Shown: positions 36,822 through 45,820 of the stretch, one piece after another
Layout of the letters: every line of letters starts with the position of its first letter
How positions within the stretch are numbered: the stretch's first letter is position 1
Source of the DNA: J089 sp964535735
Lineage (GTDB): Bacteria; Fidelibacterota; Marinisomatia; Marinisomatales; J089
Direction of reading: 5' to 3'
Assembly: GCA_964535735.1 (NCBI GenBank)
Contig: CAZHTM010000011.1
Span: 5,236-69,235, forward strand
DNA length: 64,000 bases
Made by a program: the position numbers and the translations under genes
The notes under the pieces: model-generated
Told to the model about the DNA's origin: nothing
Database searches by the model: none
Seen by the model: only the letters and a program-made list of their open reading frames with translations

Positions 36822-37979
36822 TTAAAGAGAGTGACGTAGTCTGCCCGCCAGCAATAAACCAGGAAGCAGAATAATAGCCATGGCTGGAAACACCCAATGA
36901 ACACCGAACGATTCCGCAATGGATCCGCTCAATCCCGATGCCAGTGCTCCTACTCCAAAATTCAGAAAAAAGCTGACACCATACCCCAACCCTCGATGAG
37001 AATCCTGAGTAAGATCGGCAATCAATGAATTTCCCACCGGTTGAAAATTAAAATGCACCACTCCCAGGACGAGTCCTGCGATGACCAGTAAGACGCCGGT
37101 GGTAAATCCCAAAGCCATTAGAAGAGGAATGTTCAGAGCCACAATCCAAAAAACCAATCCCGGTCGTGGAAAACGGTTTCCTAAATAACCGCCCATTAAT
37201 TGTCCCAAAATACCGGCGGTCAACACTAAGGTCGTGAGCGCGCCACCACGAAGCGTATCGGAAAAGCCATGCATCCAGCCTTGGGTCTGTTGGGCAAAAT
37301 GGGTAGGCAAAAACGTGGTAAAACCGGCGTAGGAAAGTCCCATAAGCACCGCGATAGCATAATAAAGAATCAGAGCTCGGCGATTGGTGCTGGTTTCATG
37401 CGAGGCGGCGCGAGTCTGATGTGTCCGAATATCTCCACTAATCAGTTTTAACGTCGCCAAAGCTAAAAGTCCATTAAATCCCGCCATGAGGAGATATGCC
37501 CACCGCCATCCCAAAATATCGGTCGTAAAAGCAGCGATCAGCGGTCCAGCCGCCAATCCCACGGAGCCGGCAATCCCGTGTAGCGCCATTCCGCCAGAGA
37601 GATTGTTGACACTCTTAGAAATGAGGGTTAACCCGGCGGGATGATAGATACTGCACGAAAGCCCCAACAGCATGAGACCGCTCGTAAAGCCAACCAGGGT
37701 AGAACTAATAGTAATAACGATAGAAGCCAGGATGCTTCCACCAAAATAAAGCAATAGTAGATTGCGGCTACCGATTCGGGTCTCAAACCAACCCGTGGGA
37801 ATGGCCCCCAATCCAAACATAAACGATCCCAGCATGGCTACCACCCCTAGCGCGCCCAGGCCGGTGTCAAACTCCTGCTTCAATACCAACATGATATTGG
37901 GCAAGATGATCATGAAGGCATGGACAGAAAAGTGGGAACTGCCGGTAACCCACAATACCAATTTCTCGTTACGGGACAT
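36822..37979 (-). CDS. Major facilitator superfamily transporter
   Basis: A 385-residue protein with about 12 membrane helices. The weak MFS loop motif is 'GWFETRIGSRNLLLLYFGG', and 'GIAGSVGLAAGPLIAAFTTD' is the helix 5 motif usual in drug antiporters. The substrate cannot be inferred. Resemblance to the fosmidomycin-resistance-like subgroup is a loose impression. It lies just after the rplS terminator and 54 bp before selA. It may be the first gene of the sel-mutS transcript. Confidence 0.85.
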   Translation of the reverse strand: MSRNEKLVLWVTGSSHFSVHAFMIILPNIMLVLKQEFDTGLGALGVVAMLGSFMFGLGAIPTGWFETRIGSRNLLLLYFGGSILASIVITISSTLVGFTSGLMLLGLSCSIYHPAGLTLISKSVNNLSGGMALHGIAGSVGLAAGPLIAAFTTDILGWRWAYLLMAGFNGLLALATLKLISGDIRTHQTRAASHETSTNRRALILYYAIAVLMGLSYAGFTTFLPTHFAQQTQGWMHGFSDTLRGGALTTLVLTAGILGQLMGGYLGNRFPRPGLVFWIVALNIPLLMALGFTTGVLLVIAGLVLGVVHFNFQPVGNSLIADLTQDSHRGLGYGVSFFLNFGVGALASGLSGSIAESFGVHWVFPAMAIILLPGLLLAGRLRHSL

Positions 37980-37991
37980 GCGACTTAAAAT

Positions 37992-38028
37992 AAAAAACCC
38001 TCTTCAATCAATGGTGATGAAGAGGGTT
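37992..38028 (-). terminator. Rho-independent terminator of the ffh-rpsP-trmD-rplS operon
   Basis: On the minus strand an 11-bp perfect stem AACCCTCTTCA/TGAAGAGGGTT with an 11-base loop runs directly into a T tract (TTTTTT). It lies between the rplS stop and the start of the MFS gene, so the latter needs its own promoter or read-through. Confidence 0.9.
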
Positions 38029-38045
38029 AATGATCATGGATCGGT

Positions 38046-38387
38046 TTAGCGTTTTTCTGTAATCCGAGCCGCTTTACCCCGGAGTGATTTCAGGTAGTTC
38101 AGCTTCGCCCGGCGTACTTTTCCACGACGTAAAACCTCGATTTTGGCGATCATAGGTGAATGGAGGGGAAATATCCGTTCCACGCCGATGCCGCTGGAAA
38201 TCTTCCGAACGGTAAAGGTTTCCTCGATACCGCCACCTTTACGACCGATTACCACGCCCTGGAAGCGCTGAATCCGTTCCTTGCCGCCTTCCACAACTCG
38301 AACATCCACTGCCAGAGTGTCTCCCGGAGCAAAATCCGGAATTTCCGGCTTCAAATATTCTTTTGTCGCTTCATGTAGTTTATTCAT
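38046..38387 (-). CDS. rplS: 50S ribosomal protein L19
   Basis: About 113 residues with the L19 core: 'FAPGDTLAVDVRVVEGGKER', 'QRFQGVVIGRKGGGIEETF', 'GIGVERIFPLHSPMIAKIEV' and the basic end 'GKVRRAKLNYLKSLRGKAAR'. L19 sits at the interface between subunits. ATG at 38387 has GGAG six bases upstream; a TTG four codons earlier is rejected. It is the last gene of the rpsP-khpA-rimM-trmD-rplS run and is followed by a strong terminator. Confidence 0.98.
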   Translation of the reverse strand: MNKLHEATKEYLKPEIPDFAPGDTLAVDVRVVEGGKERIQRFQGVVIGRKGGGIEETFTVRKISSGIGVERIFPLHSPMIAKIEVLRRGKVRRAKLNYLKSLRGKAARITEKR

Positions 38388-38399
38388 GATGGTCTCCAA

Positions 38400-39149
38400 T
38401 CAATGAGGTCCTCCAGAACTACGGTCACCGGATTTCCCATTGCTGTTCTTTCGTAATTGATATTTTTCCCAAAGATCGGGGCGACGCTCGCGGGTGCGTT
38501 TTTCCCGCTGACGTTGCCGCCACTGTTCAATTTTTTCATGATGACCGGATAATAATACGTCCGGTACATCCATTCCCCGCACCGATCGTGGGCGGGTATA
38601 CCAGGGAGCATCTAAAAGATCCCAGGCATGTGAATCGGTTCGCGCCGAATCCAAATCATTCAACACTCCAGGAATGAACCGCACCATACTGTCGATCATG
38701 ACCATGGCGGGTAATTCGCCTCCGGAGACCACAAAATCTCCCAGCGAATATTCCACCGGTTGAATTCGCTCCAACACTCGTTCATCCACACCCTTGTAAT
38801 GGCCACAGAGAAACACAAAACTGTCGTGGGACATTTCGCTCATGACGGCATCATGGTCCCAGGTTCGTCCCTGTGGCGACGGATATACATACCGGGTGTT
38901 TTCCGGCTCAGGCAACAATGCCGCCGCTGCATCCAGAGCCGCGAAAAGCGGTTCCGCCATCAAAACCATTCCGGGACCGCCACCAAACGGTTCATCATCG
39001 ATTTGGCGGTAATTTCCCTGTCCGTAATCCCGCAGGTTTACGGTTAAGAATTCCGCCAGTCCCTTCTCGACAGCCTGCCGTAGGATGCTGTTGGTTACGA
39101 TACTGTCAATGATCTCAGGAACCGGTGTGATAACGACAAATCGTTTCAC
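38400..39149 (-). CDS. trmD: tRNA (guanine-N1)-methyltransferase TrmD
   Basis: A 249-residue TrmD. The trefoil-knot SAM site is 'FVLCGHYKGVDERVLE' and 'YSLGDFVVSGGELPAMVMID'. 'DEPFGGGPGMVLMAEPLF' is the other signature. It methylates G37 of tRNAs to prevent frameshifting. Start is GTG at 39149, overlapping the rimM stop. The C-terminus is extended and basic. Confidence 0.98.
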   Translation of the reverse strand: MKRFVVITPVPEIIDSIVTNSILRQAVEKGLAEFLTVNLRDYGQGNYRQIDDEPFGGGPGMVLMAEPLFAALDAAAALLPEPENTRYVYPSPQGRTWDHDAVMSEMSHDSFVFLCGHYKGVDERVLERIQPVEYSLGDFVVSGGELPAMVMIDSMVRFIPGVLNDLDSARTDSHAWDLLDAPWYTRPRSVRGMDVPDVLLSGHHEKIEQWRQRQREKRTRERRPDLWEKYQLRKNSNGKSGDRSSGGPH

Positions 39150-39652
39150 TCCATCAATCCATCCATAGGATGAATCACCACAAGTCCTTCTTCCAGATTA
39201 ACCGACTTAACAATTTCCGGAATGACGGGAATTAGTACTTCCTTAGTCCCCTGCCGGATAACATAGACATCGTTGGCCGGCAGCCAAAGAATTTCAGTCA
39301 ATTCACCGATGTAGTCGCCCACATCGGTAATCACGGTGGACCCGATAATGTCCTCTGATACCTGGACTATATTATCGTGTTCGGTCACCCGGGCAAATAG
39401 GGTCTGTCCAATTAAGGATTCGGCTTCCGCGCGGGTTTCAATCCCGTCAAATAAAAACCGAATGCGTTTCCCCAAGCCCACTTTTTTCACAATTCGGGTT
39501 TCCCGGCTGTATTCCTCGGACACGCCCAGGAATAAGGGCTTTTCTTCGATGTATTCCTCAAAATACCGGGATAAGGGTCGAAGTCGAACTTCACCCTTCA
39601 AACCAGCAGCCTGCGTAATGCGTGCAATTGGAAATAACCGGGAATCTGACAT
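39146..39652 (-). CDS. rimM: Ribosome maturation factor RimM
   Basis: About 168 residues. The N-terminal RimM barrel begins 'FPIARITQAAGLKGEVRLRP' and the C-terminal PRC-barrel contains 'IIGSTVITDVGDYIGELTEI' and 'VLIPVIPEIVKSVNLEEG'. It binds S19 and matures the 30S head. ATG at 39652 has AAAGG four bases upstream. The longer frame overlaps khpA and lacks similarity, so it was rejected. Confidence 0.96.
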   Translation of the reverse strand: MSDSRLFPIARITQAAGLKGEVRLRPLSRYFEEYIEEKPLFLGVSEEYSRETRIVKKVGLGKRIRFLFDGIETRAEAESLIGQTLFARVTEHDNIVQVSEDIIGSTVITDVGDYIGELTEILWLPANDVYVIRQGTKEVLIPVIPEIVKSVNLEEGLVVIHPMDGLME

Positions 39653-39659
39653 GAAACCT

Positions 39660-39896
39660 TTACTGATCAATGACGTCCAGGCGAGCGCGTTTACCGCCCT
39701 CTTTGGCGTTGATGGCAAAAACGAGAGATCTCAAGGCGCTAATATTTTTTCCGCCTTTCCCAATGACTTTCCCGTAATCGCCTTCGCCAACGGTCAATTC
39801 ATAAATGATCCGTTTTTCGGTTTCCACAGCGTTGATTTTGACTTCGTCCGGTTTATCAACCAGTTGCTTAACGACGGTTAAGATGAACTCCTCCAT
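39660..39896 (-). CDS. khpA: KH-domain RNA-binding protein KhpA
   Basis: About 78 residues, a single type II KH domain with the GxxG loop in 'GDYGKVIGKGGKNISALRSL'. It lies between rpsP and rimM as in many bacteria. KhpA works with KhpB on small RNAs and cell growth in Gram-positives. ATG at 39896 gives the usual 'MEEFILTVVKQLVD' opening; an earlier ATG at 39914 would add six residues. Confidence 0.93.
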   Translation of the reverse strand: MEEFILTVVKQLVDKPDEVKINAVETEKRIIYELTVGEGDYGKVIGKGGKNISALRSLVFAINAKEGGKRARLDVIDQ

Positions 39897-39932
39897 AATC
39901 CTGTTCTCCTCCATTCACAGCTGTTGATCGTC

Positions 39933-40607
39933 TTATTTATCCTCAGCCTCCTGATTATCCCCTTCTTCATTCGGGGTATCATCAGTTTGTTTTTCAGAAT
40001 CAGAGGTTTCGCCTGCGGCTGTCTCTGGTTCAGGTTCTGAGGATTCTGAAGTGTTGTCACCGTCGGTTTCGGATGGCTCCGTTTCCTCCGGTTTATCAGC
40101 GGATGGTTCCGTCGGAGCCTCTTCCTGGTCCGGCAAATCTTCTTCTTGGGTTACGTCTTGGGATGTGGATTCTTCTTCGGCCGGTGTTTCAGCCGCCGGT
40201 TCTTCTACCTCTGCAGTTTCAGCTTTTTTCGGCTCGTCAGCTGGGGCTGCTTTGGGAGCGGCGGCTTTCTTTTTCCGGTTTTCCCGATTCAGCGCCCATT
40301 TTTCCATTTCTTTCCGAATCGAATCTTCGTCCATTCCCTGTTTGATCAAATGCCATTTAAGGGCCAATCCGGAACGCCGCATGAGTGAATGAACTACATC
40401 AGTAGGTTGTGCACCTATACCCAGCCAATGCAGCATCCGGTCCTCTTTGAAAGTGAAATTTGAATCTTTATCCCGGGCGATGGGGTTGTACCAACCCAAT
40501 TCTTCAATCGCTGCTCCATCTCGGCGCTTCCGTGAATCCATAACTACGACCCGGTAAAAAGGACGATTCCTACGTCCAATACGTTTCAATCTGATTTTAA
40601 TCGCCAA
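39933..40607 (-). CDS. rpsP: 30S ribosomal protein S16 with long acidic C-terminal tail
   Basis: The first 85 or so residues are a normal S16 ('MAIKIRLKRIGRRNRPFYRV' and 'ELGWYNPIARDK'). A helical linker leads to a tail of about 110 residues rich in Glu, Asp, Pro, Ala, Ser and Thr and almost free of hydrophobics. Most S16 proteins end near residue 80-100; extended ones are known in Bacteroidetes-type bacteria. The start is a TTG at 40607 with AAGGAG eight bases upstream. The overlapping ATG (ATGACGATT) is in another frame. Confidence 0.96.
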   Translation of the reverse strand: MAIKIRLKRIGRRNRPFYRVVVMDSRKRRDGAAIEELGWYNPIARDKDSNFTFKEDRMLHWLGIGAQPTDVVHSLMRRSGLALKWHLIKQGMDEDSIRKEMEKWALNRENRKKKAAAPKAAPADEPKKAETAEVEEPAAETPAEEESTSQDVTQEEDLPDQEEAPTEPSADKPEETEPSETDGDNTSESSEPEPETAAGETSDSEKQTDDTPNEEGDNQEAEDK

Positions 40608-40624
40608 TCGTCATTCTCCTTACT

Positions 40625-41968
40625 TCAATGTCCCAAAAATTGTCCCATCCCGGGCATGGTACCGGGTAGACCGGGGAGTTTCATTTTCCCCATATTTTTC
40701 ATCATTTTCTGCATCATTGCAAAATTCTTTAGTAACTGGTTCAATTCCTGAACTGTCCGACCCGATCCCCGGGCAATTCTTTTTCGCCGACTCCCGTTGA
40801 TCAGAGTTGGATTTTTTCGTTCTTCAGGAGTCATGGAGTTGATAAGGGCCTCTGTCCAGACTAATTGCCGGTCATCCATGCTTAACCCTTTCAACGCTTT
40901 GCGTGGTACTCCTGGTATCATGCCAAGTATCTGACTCATAGAGCCCATTTTTTGGAGTTGCCGTATTTGATCCCGAAAATCTTCCAGATCAAATGAATGT
41001 TTTTCTAGTTTTTTCCGGAGCTTTTCTGCTGCCTGAACATCCAGGGTTTCCTGGGCTTTTTCTACCAGGGTAACCACATCGCCCATTCCTAAGATACGAT
41101 CGGCAACTCGATGAGCATCAAAGCGTTCCAAACCATCCAACTTCTCCGAAACACCCAGGAATTTTATCGGTTTTCCCGTAACCTCCCGAATGGAGACCGC
41201 AGCGCCACCCCGGGCATCACCGTCCATTTTTGTGAGAATGATACCCGTTAACTCCAACGCATCGTTAAACGCTTTGGCAGAATTGACGGCATCTTGCCCT
41301 GTCATTCCGTCTACCACAAAAAGAATTTCCGCCGGTTGAGCTTTTTCAGCGATTTTCTGGATTTCCCGCATCATTTCGGTATTCACATGGGATCGCCCGG
41401 CAGAATCAATAATGACAACCTCCACCCCGTTATCTTTGGCCTGTTGAAGGCCTTTTTCAACAACATCCAGAGGGTTTGATTTCAAATCAGCGACAACATC
41501 TACTCCGACTTGTTCACCCAGAATTTCAAGTTGTCTAACTGCCGCAGGACGGACCATATCCGCTGCGACTAATAATACATGTTTTCCAGTGCGTTTCAAA
41601 AGGTTGGCTAATTTAGCTGCAGTCGTGGTTTTACCCGCGCCCTGCAATCCCGCCAACAAAACAACCGCCGGTTTGCGGTGCCCAAACTCCAGATCCTGGG
41701 ATTCCGAACCCAAAACGGCCACCATTTCCTGGTGAATGATTTTTATAAATTGTTCGCCAGGACGAATGGATTTGATAACTTTAGTACCTTGGGCTCGTTC
41801 ACTGACTCGATTGACAAAATCCCGGGCCACCCGGAAATTCACGTCGGCATCTAAAAGGACACGACGGATTTCACGGGCGGTTGTCCGAATATTTGCATCC
41901 GTAATTTTTCCTAATCCACGAAGATTACGAAAAATGATGTCAAAGCGGTCGGTTATTTGTTCAAACAC
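40625..41968 (-). CDS. ffh: Signal recognition particle protein Ffh
   Basis: A 447-residue SRP54. The N domain (about 1-85) and G domain carry P-loop 'LLAGLQGAGKTTTAAKLANL', 'VVIIDSAGRSHVNTEM' (G3) and 'ILTKMDGDARGGAAVSI' (G4/G5). The Met-rich M domain ends 'MMQKMMKNMGKMKLPGLPG' and binds signal sequences and 4.5S RNA. It targets membrane proteins to FtsY. Start is GTG at 41968. It heads the ffh-rpsP-khpA-rimM-trmD-rplS operon. No SRP RNA gene was found nearby. Confidence 0.98.
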   Translation of the reverse strand: MFEQITDRFDIIFRNLRGLGKITDANIRTTAREIRRVLLDADVNFRVARDFVNRVSERAQGTKVIKSIRPGEQFIKIIHQEMVAVLGSESQDLEFGHRKPAVVLLAGLQGAGKTTTAAKLANLLKRTGKHVLLVAADMVRPAAVRQLEILGEQVGVDVVADLKSNPLDVVEKGLQQAKDNGVEVVIIDSAGRSHVNTEMMREIQKIAEKAQPAEILFVVDGMTGQDAVNSAKAFNDALELTGIILTKMDGDARGGAAVSIREVTGKPIKFLGVSEKLDGLERFDAHRVADRILGMGDVVTLVEKAQETLDVQAAEKLRKKLEKHSFDLEDFRDQIRQLQKMGSMSQILGMIPGVPRKALKGLSMDDRQLVWTEALINSMTPEERKNPTLINGSRRKRIARGSGRTVQELNQLLKNFAMMQKMMKNMGKMKLPGLPGTMPGMGQFLGH

Positions 41969-42094
41969 GGTATTTATGCAATTTCATTTCAAGTACAGCA
42001 GATAAAATTAGAGGAAAATCTATTTCAATCCAAAATAATTGGTTCGTTACAAAAAAAGAAAATAAATCCGATTATTGACTCCTTAAGTGAAAAT

Positions 42095-42126
42095 GCCGGT
42101 TTCCAGGATGCTACCTGGAAACCGGC
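42095..42126 (-). terminator. Strong terminator hairpin after the Rieske/cytochrome b/c operon
   Basis: A perfect 13-bp stem GCCGGTTTCCAGG/CCTGGAAACCGGC with a six-base loop follows the nine-haem cytochrome gene by 12 bp. On the minus strand it is followed by a short T tract (ATTTTC). Confidence 0.85.
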
Positions 42127-42137
42127 GCAGAAATTTA

Positions 42138-43391
42138 TTACTGTTTTTGCATCTCCTTAATTTTAAGCACTAGAGCCACCACCAAGAAGGAAACAACAAG
42201 GGTAATGACAATCAGACTTACGCGTCGATTATCATATTCCTCCAGAGTTTCTTGCGCTCCTTCCAACGCACTGGCCACGGCTTTGAATCCCGGTTCGGCT
42301 GTTTTTTGTACAGCCTCAATATCAAAAGCATGTATACTGGTGCGCGTCTGAACCAAGGCTTGATGGGATTCTTCAAGGAAGGAGTACAAGTCACTAACTT
42401 CCATGCCTTTTTGCTCTGCTTGGTTAATTAACGCATCCGCTTTATCGTATCCCTTTACCAAACTGTCAATGACTGTATACATCTGAGAGGCTAAAGTAAC
42501 GGCTTTCTCACCGTGATGATCATGGCAGGATTTGCAAACAAAAGTCATTGTACCGGCTTTGAGTGATTCATCCGTTAAATGCTCAATATCGTGATTGCCA
42601 TGGCATTCGATGCACTGTTTGGCACCTATCTGAAGCATATTATAGTTTAAATGGCTGGCGACGAAAAGTTTTCGATTGTTAACGTGGCATGTTCCACAGA
42701 TATCTGCGATCGTCACCACATCCGGCGGCGTAGCACCGTGATTCCCGTGACAGTCATTACATGCAGGAGAACCAGTATCATTATTTTCCAGCAAGGCTTT
42801 CCCATGAACCGAGCGCTTGTAGTTTTCAAACTGATCGGTGGGAATTCCAAATTCGGCCATATAGTCCGCATCCCCGTGACAGGTGTTGCAAGTTTCGGGA
42901 ACGTGGGTTGGATACACGGGAGATCGTGGATCATCCTTCGCATAGATACCATGGACGCCGTGGCAACTAGTGCAGACGGCAACTTTATCATTGCCCTGTT
43001 GCAGTAGCAGTCCGTGTTTGCTGGTCCAGTATTGTTGAACCTCATCGGTTCTTACTGAGGCACGGTACTGGCGCATGTATTTGGGATCAGTGTGACATTT
43101 TCCACAAATTTTAGGCTGATCCGTCCGTTCCACAGCACCAATAAACGTGTCATTTTCCCACATGGCCGCATCTTCATCATCGAATGCTGTGGGATCACCT
43201 CCATGACAATCGGCACAGCTTAAACCAACTTTTAAATGAACATCTTCGTCAATGTGCGTCATGATTTTTGCATCGTCGTCCCGGTCTTCATCCACCTCCA
43301 TATGGCAGGTATAACATGCGTCTTTCGAAATGTTTTCTCCATACATCAGTGATCCTGAAAGCAACAATAGAATCAGTATTGAATTTTTCAT
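42138..43391 (-). CDS. Nine-haem cytochrome c with C-terminal membrane anchor
   Basis: About 417 residues: signal peptide (ILILLLLSGSLMYG), then nine CxxCH haem sites (CYTCH, CADCH, CGKCH, CTSCH, CNTCH, CNDCH, CGTCH, CIECH, CKSCH) within the first 290 or so residues. An all-helical segment and a C-terminal membrane helix ('LIVITLVVSFLVVALVL') follow. ATG at 43391 overlaps the cytochrome b stop by ATGA. It is therefore the probable c-type subunit of the quinol-oxidising complex encoded just upstream, replacing the usual mono- or dihaem cytochrome. The frame open upstream of 43391 is a shadow of cytochrome b. Confidence 0.92.
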   Translation of the reverse strand: MKNSILILLLLSGSLMYGENISKDACYTCHMEVDEDRDDDAKIMTHIDEDVHLKVGLSCADCHGGDPTAFDDEDAAMWENDTFIGAVERTDQPKICGKCHTDPKYMRQYRASVRTDEVQQYWTSKHGLLLQQGNDKVAVCTSCHGVHGIYAKDDPRSPVYPTHVPETCNTCHGDADYMAEFGIPTDQFENYKRSVHGKALLENNDTGSPACNDCHGNHGATPPDVVTIADICGTCHVNNRKLFVASHLNYNMLQIGAKQCIECHGNHDIEHLTDESLKAGTMTFVCKSCHDHHGEKAVTLASQMYTVIDSLVKGYDKADALINQAEQKGMEVSDLYSFLEESHQALVQTRTSIHAFDIEAVQKTAEPGFKAVASALEGAQETLEEYDNRRVSLIVITLVVSFLVVALVLKIKEMQKQ

Positions 43392-44455
43392 ACCATGTAC
43401 CCCCAGACGGTCATAACAATGATGAAAATAACAACAAATACTCCAACCCAAGTCCATATACGTGTACTTGAGCCGGGCAGGTGAGCGTTCTTATCTAAAA
43501 ATGGAACCAATAGCCAGATTAAACCACCAACCATAAACACCAAGATTCCGAATAACTCACCCTCCATGAAAAGAAAGTGAGCCGGAATTAACTTTAGTGT
43601 TTGAAACATAAACATAAAATACCATTCCGGCCGAATGCCCGCAGGTGCTGGTGCCAAAGGATCGGCTTTATTCCCCAATTCCCAAGGAAAGAATAACGCC
43701 AATAGAGCAATTAAGTTTAAGACCACCAACCAAACGGTCATGTCCCGCATGACAAAGTTCGGGAAAAAGGGTATTGATCCCCGCTGTTTTTCGGGTGTCT
43801 TTTCCAATTTAGGTGGGACACTCATCCCTTGAAACTGGATAAGCATTAAATGCATTCCCAGTATAAAGATTGCAATCAAAGGAAGAACCGCCACATGGAT
43901 GCCATAAAAACGGGTCAATGTAGCCCCACTGACTTCATCACCAGCTCTTAGAACTTTTAGAATAAATTCCCCTACCACCGGCAAGGAGCCTGCAATCTCA
44001 GTACCGACTTTGGTTGCAAAATAGGATAATTCATTCCATGGTAATAAATACCCGGAAAACCCAAAGCCAAGAGCCACAAAAAGTAGAAGCATACCGCTCA
44101 ACCAAGTCATCTCTCTTGGTTTGCGGTAGGCTTTGGAAAAAAACACGGTGAACATGTGAAGAAAAATAAAAAAGATGAACAAATTTGCGGACCAGCTATG
44201 AGTTTCCCGGACCAACCAACCGAAACTCACTTTGCTTACGATGAACTTTAGACTCTCATAAGCCGTGTTAACACCCGGTTGATAATAAAACGTCAAAAGA
44301 ATACCCGTCAGGATCTGGACCATAAAGAGAAAAAGCGCCACACCACCGAGATAATACCAAACCGTTCCATAAAATATGGGAACTTCCTTCTTTTTTGCAA
44401 ATTTTATGGCCGCATCAAGACTAATTCGTTCATTGATCCAATCGAAAATCTTCAT
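43388..44455 (-). CDS. Cytochrome b/b6 subunit of a Rieske/cyt b complex
   Basis: A 355-residue membrane protein with about eight helices, so cytochrome b6 and subunit IV are fused. Haem-ligand pairs are His in 'RETHSWSANLFIFFIFLHMF' (13 residues between) and 'GIHVAVLPLIAIFILGMH' (14 between). The second spacing is the b6-type. The quinol-site motif Pro-Glu-Trp-Tyr is in 'RPEWYFMFMFQTLKLIP'. It takes electrons from menaquinol or ubiquinol. It is coupled to the Rieske gene (TAATG) and to the multihaem cytochrome gene (ATGA). Confidence 0.93.
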   Translation of the reverse strand: MKIFDWINERISLDAAIKFAKKKEVPIFYGTVWYYLGGVALFLFMVQILTGILLTFYYQPGVNTAYESLKFIVSKVSFGWLVRETHSWSANLFIFFIFLHMFTVFFSKAYRKPREMTWLSGMLLLFVALGFGFSGYLLPWNELSYFATKVGTEIAGSLPVVGEFILKVLRAGDEVSGATLTRFYGIHVAVLPLIAIFILGMHLMLIQFQGMSVPPKLEKTPEKQRGSIPFFPNFVMRDMTVWLVVLNLIALLALFFPWELGNKADPLAPAPAGIRPEWYFMFMFQTLKLIPAHFLFMEGELFGILVFMVGGLIWLLVPFLDKNAHLPGSSTRIWTWVGVFVVIFIIVMTVWGYMV

Positions 44456-44919
44456 TAGGCAGCCTCCTCTCTCATGATAATGACCTTATCATTTTGGACC
44501 TTGGCTATCATCCGTGTAAGCGGTCTAGGCGGAGGGCCCGAAATATTGTTACCATTAATATCATAAACTCCATTATGACACGCACACCAGATTATGGTTG
44601 ATTCCGGTACATATTGTACGGTACAGTCCAAATGTGTACAGGTAGCCGTGAGAGCAGTGAATTCACCGTTTTTCTTCCGAATAACGATTACCGGTTTGCG
44701 ACCAAACCGTACAATTTTTGCGGAATTATTGGGGAACTCTGAAACCATACCAGCTTCCACTTGGTTGACAGAGATATTGGCAGCTTTCGGTGGGGTCAAA
44801 TATTTTATCAATGGATAGAAAATAGTTCCTAACCAGGCAATTAAACCTACACCCAAAAGTTTATCAATAAATTTCCTTCTGGACGTAGATTGGATTGATT
44901 TTTCAGAATCCATTGTCAT
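44455..44919 (-). CDS. Rieske [2Fe-2S] protein of a cytochrome bc/b6f-type complex
   Basis: A 154-residue Rieske protein. One N-terminal membrane helix ('LLGVGLIAWLGTIFYPLI') precedes the cluster-binding boxes 'CTHLDC' and 'CACHNGVYD', followed by the Pro-rich 'SGPPPRPL' loop. Basic residues before the helix (SRRKFIDK) resemble a twin-arginine signal anchor. The high-potential cluster accepts the first electron from quinol. ATG at 44919 has GGGAG five bases upstream. It is first of the three-gene operon. Confidence 0.95.
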   Translation of the reverse strand: MTMDSEKSIQSTSRRKFIDKLLGVGLIAWLGTIFYPLIKYLTPPKAANISVNQVEAGMVSEFPNNSAKIVRFGRKPVIVIRKKNGEFTALTATCTHLDCTVQYVPESTIIWCACHNGVYDINGNNISGPPPRPLTRMIAKVQNDKVIIMREEAA

Positions 44920-45115
44920 GGGTACTCCCTCTTGCTCAGTTCATGGTTCAAATTTAACGATTCATCAAGCGATTCCAGCGAATTCCCGGAATCAACATGC
45001 CGTTGAAATGATTCCGAAATTTCCACAATCTATATGGTTCTGGACTCATTGCAAAATAATCTTTTTTGAATAAACTTGGTTTTGTTGATTCATCATGATT
45101 AACTCTCAATATACG

Positions 45116-45586
45116 TTATGATGTCGACTGTGAAGATTTTAAGATTTGTTTATCGCGCATCATATTTTCATGTTTAATTTGAACTTTGGCAGCTAGATCC
45201 GCCAAGTCCTCCGAATTCAGCATATAAGAAATTTCAGAGCGTATTCGAGTCCAACGGTTGTGAAACGGACAAGGTTGTGTACTTGAACAGGGGTCCAATC
45301 CTATCACACAAATTTCTTCATCAGGTTCAGGGCCGTCGATTGCCTCGATTATATGTTGTATGTGTATGTCATGAGGATCTTTCGCCAGCATAATTCCCCC
45401 ATGGCGACCTCGAATCGCTTTCATTAAATTAAATTTTACCAATGTTTGTACGATTTTAGCTAAAAATGGTTGGGGAATATTGTAGGCTTCAGCGATTTCA
45501 CTGATTAGTACAGGTTCATCCGATTTCCTAACCGCCAAATAAATCATGGCTTGGATTCCATACTCTGCAGATTTTGAATACAACAT
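45116..45586 (-). CDS. Rrf2-family transcriptional regulator, probable Fe-S sensor
   Basis: A 156-residue Rrf2 protein. Its winged helix includes 'LISEIAEAYNIPQPFLAKIV' and the wing 'AIRGRHGGIMLAKDP'. Three cysteines at 93, 100 and 106 (spacing CX6CX5C) match the cluster-binding loop of IscR/NsrR-type sensors, though the first gap is one or two residues longer. It lies upstream of the Rieske operon in the same direction, 196 bp away, and probably senses oxygen, nitric oxide or cluster status. ATG has AGGGG three bases away. The target site is not identified. Confidence 0.9.
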   Translation of the reverse strand: MLYSKSAEYGIQAMIYLAVRKSDEPVLISEIAEAYNIPQPFLAKIVQTLVKFNLMKAIRGRHGGIMLAKDPHDIHIQHIIEAIDGPEPDEEICVIGLDPCSSTQPCPFHNRWTRIRSEISYMLNSEDLADLAAKVQIKHENMMRDKQILKSSQSTS

Positions 45587-45820
45587 TTTACCCCTCTCCG
45601 AATGTGTTATTCCTGTCCATACCTACATCGATAGGAAAGAGAATGAAATGACTGTTTGTATGGCTGAGTCCAGATCATTGCATCAAATTGGCACCTTACC
45701 CTAGAAAGTGTTTCTTCCCCCCCTTACCATTCTGTATCTCTACTGAAGCTCCATCCAATTAATAAGCAGAAATATTGAGCTTATGTATCGCGTTTTACTT
45801 TTGTGAGTGCATTTCCTGGG

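Noticed and set aside
39653..39718. Longer RimM start at 39718
   Set aside because: The extension overlaps khpA, lacks similarity, and the ATG at 39652 has a ribosome-binding site.
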